Assembly: GCF_044466355.1 (NCBI RefSeq)
Contig: NZ_JBITMQ010000002.1
Span: 186,001 to 250,000 of the forward strand
Direction of reading: 5' to 3'
Source of the DNA: Actinophytocola sp044466355
Lineage (GTDB): Bacteria; Actinomycetota; Actinomycetes; Mycobacteriales; Pseudonocardiaceae
DNA length: 64,000 nucleotides
Every line of letters begins with the position of its first letter. Position 1 is the stretch's first letter. Positions 24,863-33,905 of the stretch are shown in pieces. The notes under the pieces are model-generated. The model worked only from the letters and a program-made list of their open reading frames with translations, made no database searches and was not told the DNA's origin. The translations under genes and the position numbers were made by a program.

Positions 24863-27103
24863 TCATCCAGCGCGGCGCGAGCGGAACGACCGCGTCAGGT
24901 GGTCCTGCAGACGCGCGTGCCGGAACTGGTACACCGCCCCTGACCTGCGCAGAACACCCCGCTGGTACGCGTCTTCGAGGAAGGAGGGCAGCGACCACGG
25001 CACGCGACCGTTCAGCGGCAGCCACACCCGCGCGAACAGGAACCACGTCCCCCAGGCGGTGAGGCTCGCCACGCACAACCCCACCGCGAGCCCCAGCGCG
25101 ACCCCGTAGGACAACCCGTACAGCAACCCCAGCCGCGGCCCGTGCACCACGGCGACGGTCGCCGTGTAGCCGAGGCACGTGACCAGGCCGAAGACCACCG
25201 ACTGGACGGCCACGTTGCGGCGGTTCACACCGAGCAGGTTCACCGGGCTGACCGCCGTGCTGATGTCCACGGGCGCCTCGAAGTTCGCCAGCACGCCCCA
25301 GCACAGGCCCCAGATGAGCCCGAACGCCAGCCCGAACCCCACGGTGGCGTCGATCGAGGTTCCGATGCGGCCCACGATCCAGAACGTCGCGCCCAGCACG
25401 TTCGCGATGCCGAGGCCGGCGCCGAGCCCGGCCCCGACCGCACACCCGACCGCGAGCCGTCGCAGGAAGATCGTCCTCGAGCTGCTGCGGCCCCGCAGCT
25501 GGAGCCGCACCCGCGACGGGGCGAAGACGGTGCCGCCGAACGCCAGCACGGCACCGTGCGCGAGCCCGATGGTCAGCCCCACCGCGAGGCCCTCCATGGG
25601 CCCGGCGGCCAGCGCGGCGGACAGCCCGTTGCCCAGTCCCGCGTCCGGTGAGCCGACCCCGAACGCGTGGATGAGGCCGATCACGCACGCCGACAGGATC
25701 CCGGCGGCCAGGGCCAGCACCATCCCGCTCACCATCATCCGCAGCCACGCCGGCATCCGGTTGCCGAGCTGCCACCACGCCAGGTCGTGGGTGCCGAGCC
25801 GGTCGAGGTGGTGGGCGAGGAACCCGAGCCAGTGCTCGACCCGGTCCACGTCGTGGGTGCGTCCGCCCGGCTGCCGGTACGCCGCGGGCACGACCGTGCC
25901 GAGCAGGTGCCGCTCGATCGCCTCCGCGGTGGGGAAACGGCCGGTGTCCAGCAGTTCGGCCGGGTCGTGGTCGGGCGTGTCGCTGTAGACGGTCCGCGCG
26001 AGGCTCACCATCAGCGGCGTGGTCAGCACGGCCGCGAGGTCGCCGTCCGGGTGGTCGCGGACCCCGGCCAGCACCGGTTCCCACGCCGTGCCCGTCTCCC
26101 GGCGTTTGCGGGTCGTCCGAGGCAGGTAGTCAGCCAGGTCGGCCGCCGTCAGGTCACCGAGCAGGACCGCACCGGCCGAGGTCAGCACGTCGGTCGACGC
26201 CACCGCGGCGCGGTACTCGTCGATCCGGCTGGTCACGACCAGCGGCAGGGTCGTGGTGTTCAGCGCGGCGAGCGCGGCGCGGTGCAGGCCGTGCCCGATC
26301 TCGTCGAATCCGTCCAGTACGGGCAGGATCCGGCCGGTCTCCACGAGTGCCGCGGCGAGCGTGACGCCGCCGGGGCCCGGCGCGGCGAGGCCCGGGTGGT
26401 CACGCAGGAGCTGGGCGATCAGCCAGTCCCGCAGCGGGGTGGTGGCCGGGTGCCACGAGCCGACGGAGAAGACCACCGGCACCGGGTCGGCCGGTGTGGC
26501 CGCGTCGAGCATGCCCAGCACGAAGCGGATGGTGAGGATCGTCTTGCCGGAGCCCGCGCGGCCGAGCACCACCAACCGCCCGGAGGGGATGCGCCGGTAG
26601 ACGCCGACGATGTCGTCCAGCTCGCCGGCCAGCGGCACCGGCTCGGCCGACTCCCCCGGTCCGGCCCGCCGGACGTTGAGCCAGGAGTCGATGAGCTCGC
26701 CGGGCGCGGCGGTCCAGCGGACCGGCAGCGGAACGGGGTCGTGGATCTGCCGCTGTTCCTCTTCGCGGCGCAGCCGGGCACGCAGTTCGTAGGCGAGCCG
26801 GTCGGCGGCCTCGGCGAGCGGATCGGGCCGCCCCGAGGGCACCGGGTCGGCCCGCGGCTGCTCGACGGGGACGACCGGCGGGTGCCTGTCGGCGGCGGCG
26901 AGGAGGTCGACCCGTTCGGCCGGGGTGAGCCCGAGCGCGGCGGCCAGCGCGTCGACGGTACCCATGCGCGGGTCGGTGTGGTCGCCGGTCTCCAGGCGCC
27001 GGACGGTGCGCACGCCGAGACCCGACCGCTCGGCCAGCGCCTCCTGCGTCAGCCCAGCCCGCACCCGGAACCCTCGCAGCAGCGGGCCGAACTGGCTCGC
27101 CAT
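24863..27103 (-). CDS. Xre HTH - NACHT NTPase - multispanning membrane protein
   Basis: 746 residues from ATG 27103 (GGGAGGGG 5-6 bases upstream). The N-terminus is an Xre helix-turn-helix (FRVRAGLTQEALAERSGLGV at about 11-30). A NACHT-type NTPase follows, with Walker A GRAGSGKT near residue 180, Walker B ILPVLDGFDEIG and sensor VVTSR. From about residue 460 there are some ten glycine-rich membrane helices, and a soluble C-terminus ending VYQFRHARLQDHL. NACHT proteins sense and oligomerise; several bacterial ones act in phage defence, others in regulation. The ABM gene diverges from it. Confidence 0.8.
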   Translation of the reverse strand: MASQFGPLLRGFRVRAGLTQEALAERSGLGVRTVRRLETGDHTDPRMGTVDALAAALGLTPAERVDLLAAADRHPPVVPVEQPRADPVPSGRPDPLAEAADRLAYELRARLRREEEQRQIHDPVPLPVRWTAAPGELIDSWLNVRRAGPGESAEPVPLAGELDDIVGVYRRIPSGRLVVLGRAGSGKTILTIRFVLGMLDAATPADPVPVVFSVGSWHPATTPLRDWLIAQLLRDHPGLAAPGPGGVTLAAALVETGRILPVLDGFDEIGHGLHRAALAALNTTTLPLVVTSRIDEYRAAVASTDVLTSAGAVLLGDLTAADLADYLPRTTRKRRETGTAWEPVLAGVRDHPDGDLAAVLTTPLMVSLARTVYSDTPDHDPAELLDTGRFPTAEAIERHLLGTVVPAAYRQPGGRTHDVDRVEHWLGFLAHHLDRLGTHDLAWWQLGNRMPAWLRMMVSGMVLALAAGILSACVIGLIHAFGVGSPDAGLGNGLSAALAAGPMEGLAVGLTIGLAHGAVLAFGGTVFAPSRVRLQLRGRSSSRTIFLRRLAVGCAVGAGLGAGLGIANVLGATFWIVGRIGTSIDATVGFGLAFGLIWGLCWGVLANFEAPVDISTAVSPVNLLGVNRRNVAVQSVVFGLVTCLGYTATVAVVHGPRLGLLYGLSYGVALGLAVGLCVASLTAWGTWFLFARVWLPLNGRVPWSLPSFLEDAYQRGVLRRSGAVYQFRHARLQDHLTRSFRSRRAG

Positions 27104-27249
27104 CCACACCCCTCCCGGTCGGGTCCCACCAAGATCCAACCCTAAGGGCAGCCGTCACGGGCGCGGGTGCGGACCTCGGCCCCGCGACGTCTCGCCGGCG
27201 ACATATTGTCGAAGCCCGGTCCGGCCCAACCCCGTCCCGAAGGAGCGTC

Positions 27250-27576
27250 ATGATCTTCATCACCGCCAAGTTCCGCGTCCTGCCGGAGCACGCGGACGAC
27301 TGGCCCGCGATCACCCGCGAGTTCACCGAGGCCACCAGGGCCGAGCCGGGGTGCCTGTGGTTCGACTGGTCCCGCAGCGTCGACGACCCGAACGAGTACG
27401 TGCTGGTCGAGGCGTTCCGCGACGACGACGCGGGCGGCGAACACGTCCGGTCGGCGCACTTCGCGGCCGCGCGGGAGACGCTGCCGCCGCACCTCGCGGA
27501 GACCCCGCGCATCGTCAACGCCACGGTTCCGCAGCAGGACTGGTCCGAACTCGGCGAACTGGCCGTGCGGGACTGA
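27250..27576 (+). CDS. antibiotic biosynthesis monooxygenase (ABM) domain protein
   Basis: 108 residues, a dimeric alpha/beta barrel of the quinol monooxygenase/ABM type (FITAKFRVLPEHADDW; EPGCLWFDWSRSVDDP; EAFRDDDAGGEHVRSAHF with the conserved His). GAAGGAGCG lies 2-3 bases before ATG 27250. It may oxidise quinols or act in heme or small-molecule metabolism. It stands as a single-gene unit, divergent from the NACHT gene. Confidence 0.83.
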   Translation: MIFITAKFRVLPEHADDWPAITREFTEATRAEPGCLWFDWSRSVDDPNEYVLVEAFRDDDAGGEHVRSAHFAAARETLPPHLAETPRIVNATVPQQDWSELGELAVRD

Positions 27577-27585
27577 TCCGCTCAC

Positions 27586-27591
27586 TACCGT
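27586..27591 (+). promoter_or_regulatory. leaderless -10 hexamer for the 128-residue membrane protein gene
   Basis: TACCGT ends 7 bases before ATG 27599. Confidence 0.45.
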
Positions 27592-27598
27592 GGCGGGC

Positions 27599-27985
27599 AT
27601 GGCCGACGAGAGCGCACCGGCCGTGCGTGCCCTTCCCATGGCGGCCCGGCGGGGTCTGCTCCTCGCCGGGCTCGCCGTCGCGGGCTGGTCCGTGACCAGG
27701 GTCGTGCGGCTGGTCAGCGGCGACGACAGCGTGGTGGCCGACGACGACCCGCACGGCTACGTCGCGATCTTCTCCCTGGTGCTCACCCCGGTGCTGGCGC
27801 TCGCGGTCGTGACGCTCGTGACCGCCACGGTCGACCTGTGGCGGCGCGGCCGTTCCCGGCACCTCGCCCCGGGCGTCGCGCTCGCGTTGTCGGCACCGCT
27901 CGCGAGCCCGCTCGCCCTGGCCGCGCTGGCCGTCGGCGCCGCCATCGTCGCGGCCGCGGTCGTCGACCGGCGCACGAGGCCGTGA
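27599..27985 (+). CDS. small membrane protein, unknown function
   Basis: 128 residues with three or four predicted membrane helices (RGLLLAGLAVAGWSVTRVV; YVAIFSLVLTPVLALAVVTL; LALSAPLASPLALAALAVGA, continuing into VAAAVV). No family recognised. Probably leaderless. It ends 12 bases from the convergent DUF4241 gene. Confidence 0.6.
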   Translation: MADESAPAVRALPMAARRGLLLAGLAVAGWSVTRVVRLVSGDDSVVADDDPHGYVAIFSLVLTPVLALAVVTLVTATVDLWRRGRSRHLAPGVALALSAPLASPLALAALAVGAAIVAAAVVDRRTRP

Positions 27986-27997
27986 GTCCCGCCGTGA

Positions 27998-29353
27998 TCA
28001 GCCGGGGGTGCCGGTGTCCACGTCCGGGATCATGAAGTCCACGACGAAGCAGGCGATGGCGCCGTCCTCGGTGCGGCCGAGCCAGGTCGGGTACGCACCG
28101 TCGGTCCAGCCGGCCACGACGACGAGGTCGGTGCCGGTCTCCGGGTCCGAGATCGTGCGGTAGGCGCGCTCGGACGCGCGGCTCAGCACGTCCTCGATCT
28201 CGGCCTCCTGGTAGGCCGAGACGCCGTCGGCGTCGACGAGCCCGATGGTGGCGGTGTCCACCGGGTTGCCGTAGAACTCGCCGTCGCCGAGCGCCAGTTC
28301 GTCGTCCCCGTCGCGCAGCGCGAGGTGCCACGACGCGACCGGTGCGTCCGTCACCCGCACCCGGCACGCGACGCTGCCCCACTTGTCGACGCGGAACACG
28401 TCCACCGGGTACTCGCCGGGTGGCACCGCGTCGGCGAGCGCCACCGAGTCCGCGTCGAGCCAGCCCGGGTCCGCGACCACCAGGCGCCCGCTGGGCAGGC
28501 GGATCGTGCCCGCCCCGACCCGTTCGATGGTGAGGACCTCGCCCTCCTCCGTGGTGAACCGCGTGCCCTCGGTGGTCATCTCGGTGACGTGGCGGGGCCG
28601 CAGCGGTCGCGGCGGACGCCACGGAAAACGGTCCGGGACGGCGTCGGGACCGGACCGGACGGTGACGGGACCGGTCGTCCCGGCGAGTGTCGGCCAGTCG
28701 CCGACCGCGGGGACGGCCATGTTCTGCTCCGGACGCACCGGTTCCGGCCAGTCCGCGCCCTCCCGTACGAGTTCCAGCAGGCCGTCGTCCCGAGCCACCG
28801 AGATGTCGACCCGGTCGATCTCGCCGCCGTCCCACAGCGCCCGCGCCCGGAACGCCGGCTCGTCGCCGTCGAACTCCGGCGTGCCCGGTTCCGGGTAGTG
28901 CCAGCTGCGGACCTCGAACAGCCGCAGCCGCTCGTCCGGCCACCGCCGGTACGCGACACCCCGGTACCGGCGGCCGCGGTCGTCGACGTTCCACAGCTCG
29001 GCGTGGTGGGCGGACCAGCACACCTCCACGACCGCCCGTGCCTTCCCGTCGACGAACGCCACCACGGCGTACTGCGCGCCCGCGGTGTCCTGGGCACGGG
29101 CGACCGCCTCGGACATCGGCGACACGGGGACACGTGCGGCCGCGTCCCACCCCGCGCAGTACACGACCGCCACCGGTCGCGTGGTCGGTGCGGGAACGTC
29201 GGCCACCGGCAGGTCGTCGAGGTCGGGCGTGGCGAACGACGGCGTGTCCGGTGTTCGTCTGGCGTTGGACACCGCGAGGACCCCGCCCGCCAGCAGGGCC
29301 GCGAGCGCCCCACCGGACAGCAGCACCGTTCTTCGCGAGACACCCTCGGCCAT
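27998..29353 (-). CDS. Tat-exported DUF4241 protein
   Basis: 451 residues. ATG 29353 is preceded by GGGGGAG. The N-terminus MAEGVSRRTVLLSGGALAAL has a twin-arginine motif and hydrophobic core, so it is probably exported by Tat. The C-terminal 190 residues match DUF4241: IRLPSGRLVVADPGWL, PPGEYPVDVF, then GWTDGAYPTWLGRTEDGAIA and CFVVDF. The middle region looks like a separate domain, possibly a reader of charge or sugar, but unassigned. Function unknown. Confidence 0.75.
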   Translation of the reverse strand: MAEGVSRRTVLLSGGALAALLAGGVLAVSNARRTPDTPSFATPDLDDLPVADVPAPTTRPVAVVYCAGWDAAARVPVSPMSEAVARAQDTAGAQYAVVAFVDGKARAVVEVCWSAHHAELWNVDDRGRRYRGVAYRRWPDERLRLFEVRSWHYPEPGTPEFDGDEPAFRARALWDGGEIDRVDISVARDDGLLELVREGADWPEPVRPEQNMAVPAVGDWPTLAGTTGPVTVRSGPDAVPDRFPWRPPRPLRPRHVTEMTTEGTRFTTEEGEVLTIERVGAGTIRLPSGRLVVADPGWLDADSVALADAVPPGEYPVDVFRVDKWGSVACRVRVTDAPVASWHLALRDGDDELALGDGEFYGNPVDTATIGLVDADGVSAYQEAEIEDVLSRASERAYRTISDPETGTDLVVVAGWTDGAYPTWLGRTEDGAIACFVVDFMIPDVDTGTPG

Positions 29354-29418
29354 GCCGCTCCCCCGTTCGAGTGGTGCGCAGTCTAGGAAAACCAGGCCGC
29401 GCTCCAGACGACGGTGGT

Positions 29419-29450
29419 GGGTGGCCCCGCCCGTGCGGACGGGGCCACCC
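29419..29450 (-). terminator. strong hairpin terminator after the EF-G paralogue gene
   Basis: GGGTGGCCCCG (29419-29429) pairs perfectly with CGGGGCCACCC (29440-29450) across a 10-base loop, 7 bases after the stop codon at 29457. There is no U tract, as is common in high-GC actinomycetes. Confidence 0.75.
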
Positions 29451-29456
29451 GTGACG

Positions 29457-31442
29457 TCATCCGGCCTTCGCCTTCGCGGGGACCGGGGCGTAGCCGGCAG
29501 GCTGGGCGGTGAACGTGCCCCGCCCGTGGGTCCGGCTGCGCAGGCGGTCGGCATACCCGAACAGCTCGGCCAGCGGCACCGTCGCGGTGATCGTCACCGT
29601 GCCGCCGCGTGCGGTCGACGCCGTGACCCTGCCCCGGCGCATGGCCAGGTCACCCAGCACGCCGCCCATGTCGTCCTCCGGCACGGTGACCGCGACCTCG
29701 GACACCGGTTCCAGCAACGTCATCGCGCACGCGCGCAACGCCTCCCGCAGCCCGAGCTTGCCCGCGGAGCGGAACGCCATCTCCGACGAGTCGTTCTGGT
29801 GCGTGGCCCCGTCGGTGAGCGTGACCTCCAGCCCGGTCACCGGGTGACCGCCGAGCGGGCCTTCGGACAACGCGTCCCGGCAACCGGCCTCCACCGCGCG
29901 GACGTACTCGCGTGGTACCCGGCCGCCGACAACGGTCGACCGGAACACGAAGTCCTGTCCGCTCGGGGCGACGTCCAGCACGACGTGGGCGAACTGGCCG
30001 GGGCCGCCGTCCTGCTTGACGAGCCGGAACACCGACCCGGTCACGCCGGACGCGACCGTCTCCCGGTAGGCCACCTCGGGCCGGCCGACCGCGACCGCCA
30101 GGCCGCGGCTGCGACGGATCTTCTCCACGGCCACCTCCAGGTGCAGCTCTCCCATGCCGGACAACACGGTCTGCCCGGTCTGCGCGTCGTTCCGGACGGT
30201 CAGCGACGGGTCCTCCTCGACCAGCTGCGCCAGCGCCGCCGCGAACCGTTCGGTGTCGGCGGACCTGCGTACCTCGACCGCCACGGACACCACCGGTTCG
30301 GTGGCCGACGGCGGTTCGAGGAGGACCGGGGCCGACCGCGCGCAGAGGCTGGCGCCGACGCGGGCGTGCTTCGGGCCGACCACGGCGACGATGTCACCGG
30401 CCGTCGCGTGCTCGAGTTCGGTGTGCCGGTCCGCCCGCACCCGCAGGATGCGAGCGATCCGCTCCCGGCGGTCCGCGCCGACGTCCACAACGGTCTCTCC
30501 TTTGTGGAGGGTGCCGGAGTACACGCGCACATAGGTCATCCGCCCCGTCGCCGTCGCGACCACCTTGAACACCAGCCCGGCGAACGGTGCCGCCGGGTCG
30601 ACGCCGGGCACGTCCTCTGGCGAGGGCAGGTACTCGACGACGGCGGTCAGCAACGGCTCGATCCCGCGGTTGCGGTAGGCCGAACCGCACAGCACGACCA
30701 CGACGTCACCGCGGAGGGTCAGGTCGCGCAGTGCCGCCGTCAACGTCGCCGAGGAGACCGCAGCCTCGGCGCAGAACTCCTCCATCGCGGCCGGATGTCG
30801 TTCCGCCACCGCTTCTTCGAGCTCGTGCCGCCGGCGCCGTGCCTCGGCCAGCAAGGCGTCCGGGACGGGTCCTTCGACCTTCGAGTCGTCGACCCACCGC
30901 ACGGCACGCATTTCCAGCAAGTCGACCACACCGATGAATCCGTCCTCTCTTCCGATGGGTAACTGGACCGCGAGCGGCACCGGGTGCAGCCGTTGCCTGA
31001 TCGATTCGACGGCCGCGTCCAGGTCGGCGCCCGCGCGGTCCATCTTGTTGACGAACGCGATCCTCGGCACGGCGTGCCGGTCGGCCTGCCGCCACACCGA
31101 CTCGCTCTGCGGCTCGACACCCGCGACGGCGTCGAACACCACGACCGCGCCGTCGAGCACCCGCAGCGAACGTTCGACCTCGTCGGAGAAGTCGACGTGC
31201 CCGGGAGTGTCGATGAGGTTGAGCCAGTGGCCGTCCCAGGCACAGCTCACCGCGGCGGCGAAGATGGTGATGCCACGGTCCCGCTCCTGGGAGTCGAAGT
31301 CGGTGACGGTCGTCCCGTCGTGGACCTCGCCGCGTTTGTGGGTGGTGCCCGTCGCGTAGAGGATCCGTTCGGTGATGGTGGTCTTGCCCGCGTCGACGTG
31401 GGCGAGGATGCCGAGGTTGCGGACAGCGTTCAGCGATCGCAC
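29457..31442 (-). CDS. fusA2: elongation factor G paralogue (EF-G2 / ribosome-protection type)
   Basis: 661 residues from GTG 31442 (GGAAGG 7 bases upstream). It is a translational GTPase with G1 AHVDAGKT (14-21), RGIT, DTPGH, NKMD and the EF-G-like RAGAD insert, followed by EF-G domains II-V (GMGELHLEVAVEKIRRSR in domain III, GGRVPREYVRAVEAGCRDAL in IV, PVSEVAVTVPEDDMGGVLGD in V). EF-G motifs are stronger than TetM/OtrA ones. No fusA-tuf-rps neighbours are present, so this is not the housekeeping EF-G. The leader ORF and WhiB7-like promoter upstream suggest induction by ribosome-targeting antibiotics; the role in protection or ribosome recycling is inference. Confidence 0.87.
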   Translation of the reverse strand: MRSLNAVRNLGILAHVDAGKTTITERILYATGTTHKRGEVHDGTTVTDFDSQERDRGITIFAAAVSCAWDGHWLNLIDTPGHVDFSDEVERSLRVLDGAVVVFDAVAGVEPQSESVWRQADRHAVPRIAFVNKMDRAGADLDAAVESIRQRLHPVPLAVQLPIGREDGFIGVVDLLEMRAVRWVDDSKVEGPVPDALLAEARRRRHELEEAVAERHPAAMEEFCAEAAVSSATLTAALRDLTLRGDVVVVLCGSAYRNRGIEPLLTAVVEYLPSPEDVPGVDPAAPFAGLVFKVVATATGRMTYVRVYSGTLHKGETVVDVGADRRERIARILRVRADRHTELEHATAGDIVAVVGPKHARVGASLCARSAPVLLEPPSATEPVVSVAVEVRRSADTERFAAALAQLVEEDPSLTVRNDAQTGQTVLSGMGELHLEVAVEKIRRSRGLAVAVGRPEVAYRETVASGVTGSVFRLVKQDGGPGQFAHVVLDVAPSGQDFVFRSTVVGGRVPREYVRAVEAGCRDALSEGPLGGHPVTGLEVTLTDGATHQNDSSEMAFRSAGKLGLREALRACAMTLLEPVSEVAVTVPEDDMGGVLGDLAMRRGRVTASTARGGTVTITATVPLAELFGYADRLRSRTHGRGTFTAQPAGYAPVPAKAKAG

Positions 31443-31526
31443 GGAATGGCCTTCCACAGGTGATCCGGAAAAGGTCGGCGCGATGCGCGGGACGAGCCGC
31501 ACACGGACGGTGTCAGCGTGGGTTCG

Positions 31527-31625
31527 TCACCGGGTCCGGGACCGGGCGCGCAGCCGGCTCCGGAGACCCGGAGAGATCAGGATCACCTCGAACCGCGCAC
31601 GGAGAACGGCGTCGTGACGGAACAC
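31527..31625 (-). CDS. Arg-rich 32-residue leader peptide (uORF) of the EF-G paralogue
   Basis: GTG 31625 to TGA 31527-31529, with AGGGAGG (31632-31638) 6 bases upstream, a better site than most genes here. The peptide starts MFRHDAVLRARF and ends RSRLRARSRTR; a third of its residues are Arg. The second half overlaps a perfect hairpin, CTCCGG-GTCT-CCGGAG on the minus strand. Arrangement and Arg codon load fit a translational attenuator controlling the downstream GTPase gene. Confidence 0.6.
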   Translation of the reverse strand: MFRHDAVLRARFEVILISPGLRSRLRARSRTR

Positions 31626-31667
31626 GGCCGGCCTCCCTGTGCGTCTCGCTGATGCGTGATCGGCAGC

Positions 31668-31705
31668 ACAGTAGTGGAACAGGACGGTGCGCGGAACCGA
31701 TTTTT
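31668..31705 (-). promoter_or_regulatory. WhiB7-like promoter for leader ORF and EF-G paralogue
   Basis: On the minus strand AAAAAT (31705-31700) is followed after 3 bases by TTCCGC (31696-31691), a 17-base spacer and TACTGT (31673-31668). An A/T tract 3 bases before the -35 is the hallmark of WhiB7-dependent promoters. The -35 itself is a weak TTG match. It sits immediately after the upstream gene's stop. Confidence 0.5.
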
Positions 31706-32559
31706 CACGTCACCGACCGGACGACGGTCTTCGGCGTCAGGCGGCCTTTCGCGGGTTCGCGGCTGATCGCGCCCGCCGAGGCCGCGGCCGTCAGCACGCC
31801 GATCGTGTCCGCGGGGCGGTAGATCGTCTCGTGCAGGGTGTGCCGCTGCAGGTCGGCGACCGTGCAGCTGCCCCGGCGGGCGAGCTCGTCCAGGAGTACG
31901 CGGCGCAGCGGAAGCAGCTGCGGGGTGAGCGAGATGTCGACGAGCGCGTGTTCGGCGTCGCGGGGGTCGCGGTAGCGGATGCCCGCGAACTCGTCGGCGG
32001 CCCACAGCTCGTTCTTGAACGTCGTGAGGTGTTTGTCGCTGCCGGTGGCGAACAGCAGCAGCCGGGAGTTCCCGTCGTCGTCGGCGAGTTCCACGGTGAC
32101 CGCGTACGCCAGGCCCGCGTCCCGCAGCCATACCCGGTGGGCGCGCACGTCTTCCTCGGTGGCCGGTGGCAGCGCGAGCAGGACCTCACGTCCCTTGCCC
32201 GGCGGCAGCGAGTCGACGAGCCGCCACGCGGCCGGCTCGTCGAGCACACCGCCCTCGGTGGCGTCGACGTGCGCCAGCACCGGGCCGGTCACCGTCAGGT
32301 CGGCGGGATCGTCGACCGCCCGCACCGACAGCCCCGGCGGGGTTTCCGCGGGCGTCGTGCCCGCGGAAAGCAGCACGACGTCCAGTTCGTGCCCGGCGAG
32401 CCGGTCGGCGAACTCGCCGAAGACCCGCAACGCGGCCGAGTCGTCGCGGCCCGCCTCGACGTAGGTGGCGCGGCGGTGCGACCGCAGCACAGACGGTGTC
32501 CACGCGTCGAGGTAGCGCACGAGCACCTCACGCAGCACCGCCGTGTGCGGATCGGCCAT
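31705..32559 (-). CDS. TcmP-like protein (three-Cys-motif partner family), tentative
   Basis: 284 residues. N-terminal HTAVLREVLVRYLDAW followed by ATYVEAG, and C-terminal NSRLLLFATGSDKHLTTFKN, LWAADEFAGIRYRDPRD, resemble TcmP proteins, a methyltransferase-like fold of uncertain function. The final 60 residues look like a winged helix (CTVADLQRHTLHETIYRPAD). ATG 32559 lies 6 bases after TAGAAC, so the mRNA is probably leaderless. No three-Cys-motif partner protein was found next to it. The EF-G unit starts right behind its stop with its own promoter. Confidence 0.5.
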   Translation of the reverse strand: MADPHTAVLREVLVRYLDAWTPSVLRSHRRATYVEAGRDDSAALRVFGEFADRLAGHELDVVLLSAGTTPAETPPGLSVRAVDDPADLTVTGPVLAHVDATEGGVLDEPAAWRLVDSLPPGKGREVLLALPPATEEDVRAHRVWLRDAGLAYAVTVELADDDGNSRLLLFATGSDKHLTTFKNELWAADEFAGIRYRDPRDAEHALVDISLTPQLLPLRRVLLDELARRGSCTVADLQRHTLHETIYRPADTIGVLTAAASAGAISREPAKGRLTPKTVVRSVT

Positions 32560-32565
32560 ACACCG

Positions 32566-32571
32566 GTTCTA
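32566..32571 (-). promoter_or_regulatory. leaderless -10 hexamer for the TcmP-like gene
   Basis: Minus-strand TAGAAC ends 6 bases before ATG 32559. Confidence 0.45.
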
Positions 32572-32792
32572 CCGTGGCCACCGGCCGCGCACCAGGGGGA
32601 TCACCCGCCCTCGAAGCCGACGTCGGCGACGGGCGCCACCCGTTCGGGCGTACCGGCGGGGCGTGGCCGCCAGGCTGGTTCCGGCGACCGTGCGTACCCC
32701 GATCGTGTCGGTCCGCGTCTCGTCTCTGTTTTTGTCGGTGGGCGGTGCGACACTCGCGCGTGTCAACGACGACCCGACCTCAGGAGGAAGTC

Positions 32793-33905
32793 ATGACCGG
32801 CGTTCGCGTGCTCGTCGGCACCCGCAAGGGGGCCTTCGTGCTGACCTCGGACAGCACCCGCAAGGAGTGGAACGTCTCCGGTCCCCACTTCGGTGGCTGG
32901 GAGGTCTACCACGTGGCGGGCTCGCCCGTGGATCCCGACCGCCTCTACGCGTCGCAGAACACGGCGTGGTTCGGCCAGCTCATCCAGCGCTCCGACGACG
33001 GCGGCACGACGTGGCGGCCGATGGGCAAGGACTTCGACTACGACGGCGACCCCGGCACGCACCAGTACTACGACGGGACCCAGGTGCCGTGGGAGTTCAA
33101 GCGGGTGTGGCACCTCGAACCGTCCCTGTCCGACCCGGACCTCGTGTACGCGGGCATCGAGGACGCCGGGTTCTTCCGCACCACCGACGGCGGCGGCAGC
33201 TGGCACGAGCTGCCCGGCCTGCGCGCGCACGGCACGGGGCCGTCGTGGGGGCCGGGCGCGGGCGGGCTGTGCCTGCACACGATCCTCCAGCACCCGACCG
33301 ACCCGCAGCGGCTGTTCATCGCGATCTCGGCCGCGGGCGCGTTCCGCACCGACGACGGCGCGAAGACCTGGCAGGCGATCAACCGCGGCCTGGTCTCCGA
33401 CGGCATCCCCGACCCCGACGCCGAGGTCGGCCACTGCGTGCACCGGCTCGCCATGCACCCGTCGCGGCCGGACACGCTGTTCATGCAGAAGCACTGGGAC
33501 GTGATGCGTTCCGACGACGCGGGCGAGAACTGGCGGGAGATCAGCGGTGACCTGCCGACCGACTTCGGGTTCCCGATCGGGGTGCACGCCCACGAACCGG
33601 ACACCGTCTACGTCGTCCCGATCACCAGCGACTCCGAGCACTACCCGCCGGAGGGCCGCCTGCGCGTGTACCGGTCCCGCACCGGCGGCGACGAGTGGGA
33701 GCCGCTCACGAAGGGCCTGCCGCAGGAGAACTGCTACGTCAACGTCCTGCGGGACGCCATGGCCATCGATCGCCTGGACGACTGCGGCATCTACTTCGGC
33801 ACCACCGGCGGCCAGGTCTTCTGCTCCCCGGACGCGGGCGACACGTGGTCCCCGATCGTGAGCCACCTGCCCGCCGTGCTGTCGGTGGAGGTGCAGACGT
33901 TGTGA
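32793..33905 (+). CDS. BNR/sialidase-like beta-propeller protein
   Basis: 370 residues with an ideal ribosome binding site (AGGAGGAAG). Repeated S-x-D-x-G-x-x-W boxes (RSDDGGTTWRPM, RTTDGGGSWHEL, RTDDGAKTWQAI, RSDDAGENWREI, CSPDAGDTWSPI) mark five or more BNR blades of a sortilin/exo-sialidase-like propeller. It has no signal peptide, so it is cytoplasmic and unlikely to be a true sialidase. It overlaps a MoaD/ThiS-like gene by 4 bases; the pair suggests the propeller is a partner or substrate of the ubiquitin-like protein. Confidence 0.83.
   Translation: MTGVRVLVGTRKGAFVLTSDSTRKEWNVSGPHFGGWEVYHVAGSPVDPDRLYASQNTAWFGQLIQRSDDGGTTWRPMGKDFDYDGDPGTHQYYDGTQVPWEFKRVWHLEPSLSDPDLVYAGIEDAGFFRTTDGGGSWHELPGLRAHGTGPSWGPGAGGLCLHTILQHPTDPQRLFIAISAAGAFRTDDGAKTWQAINRGLVSDGIPDPDAEVGHCVHRLAMHPSRPDTLFMQKHWDVMRSDDAGENWREISGDLPTDFGFPIGVHAHEPDTVYVVPITSDSEHYPPEGRLRVYRSRTGGDEWEPLTKGLPQENCYVNVLRDAMAIDRLDDCGIYFGTTGGQVFCSPDAGDTWSPIVSHLPAVLSVEVQTL

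Noticed and set aside
32793..33905. True sialidase
   Set aside because: BNR boxes are present but there is no signal peptide and no FRIP/Arg-triad catalytic motif was recognised.
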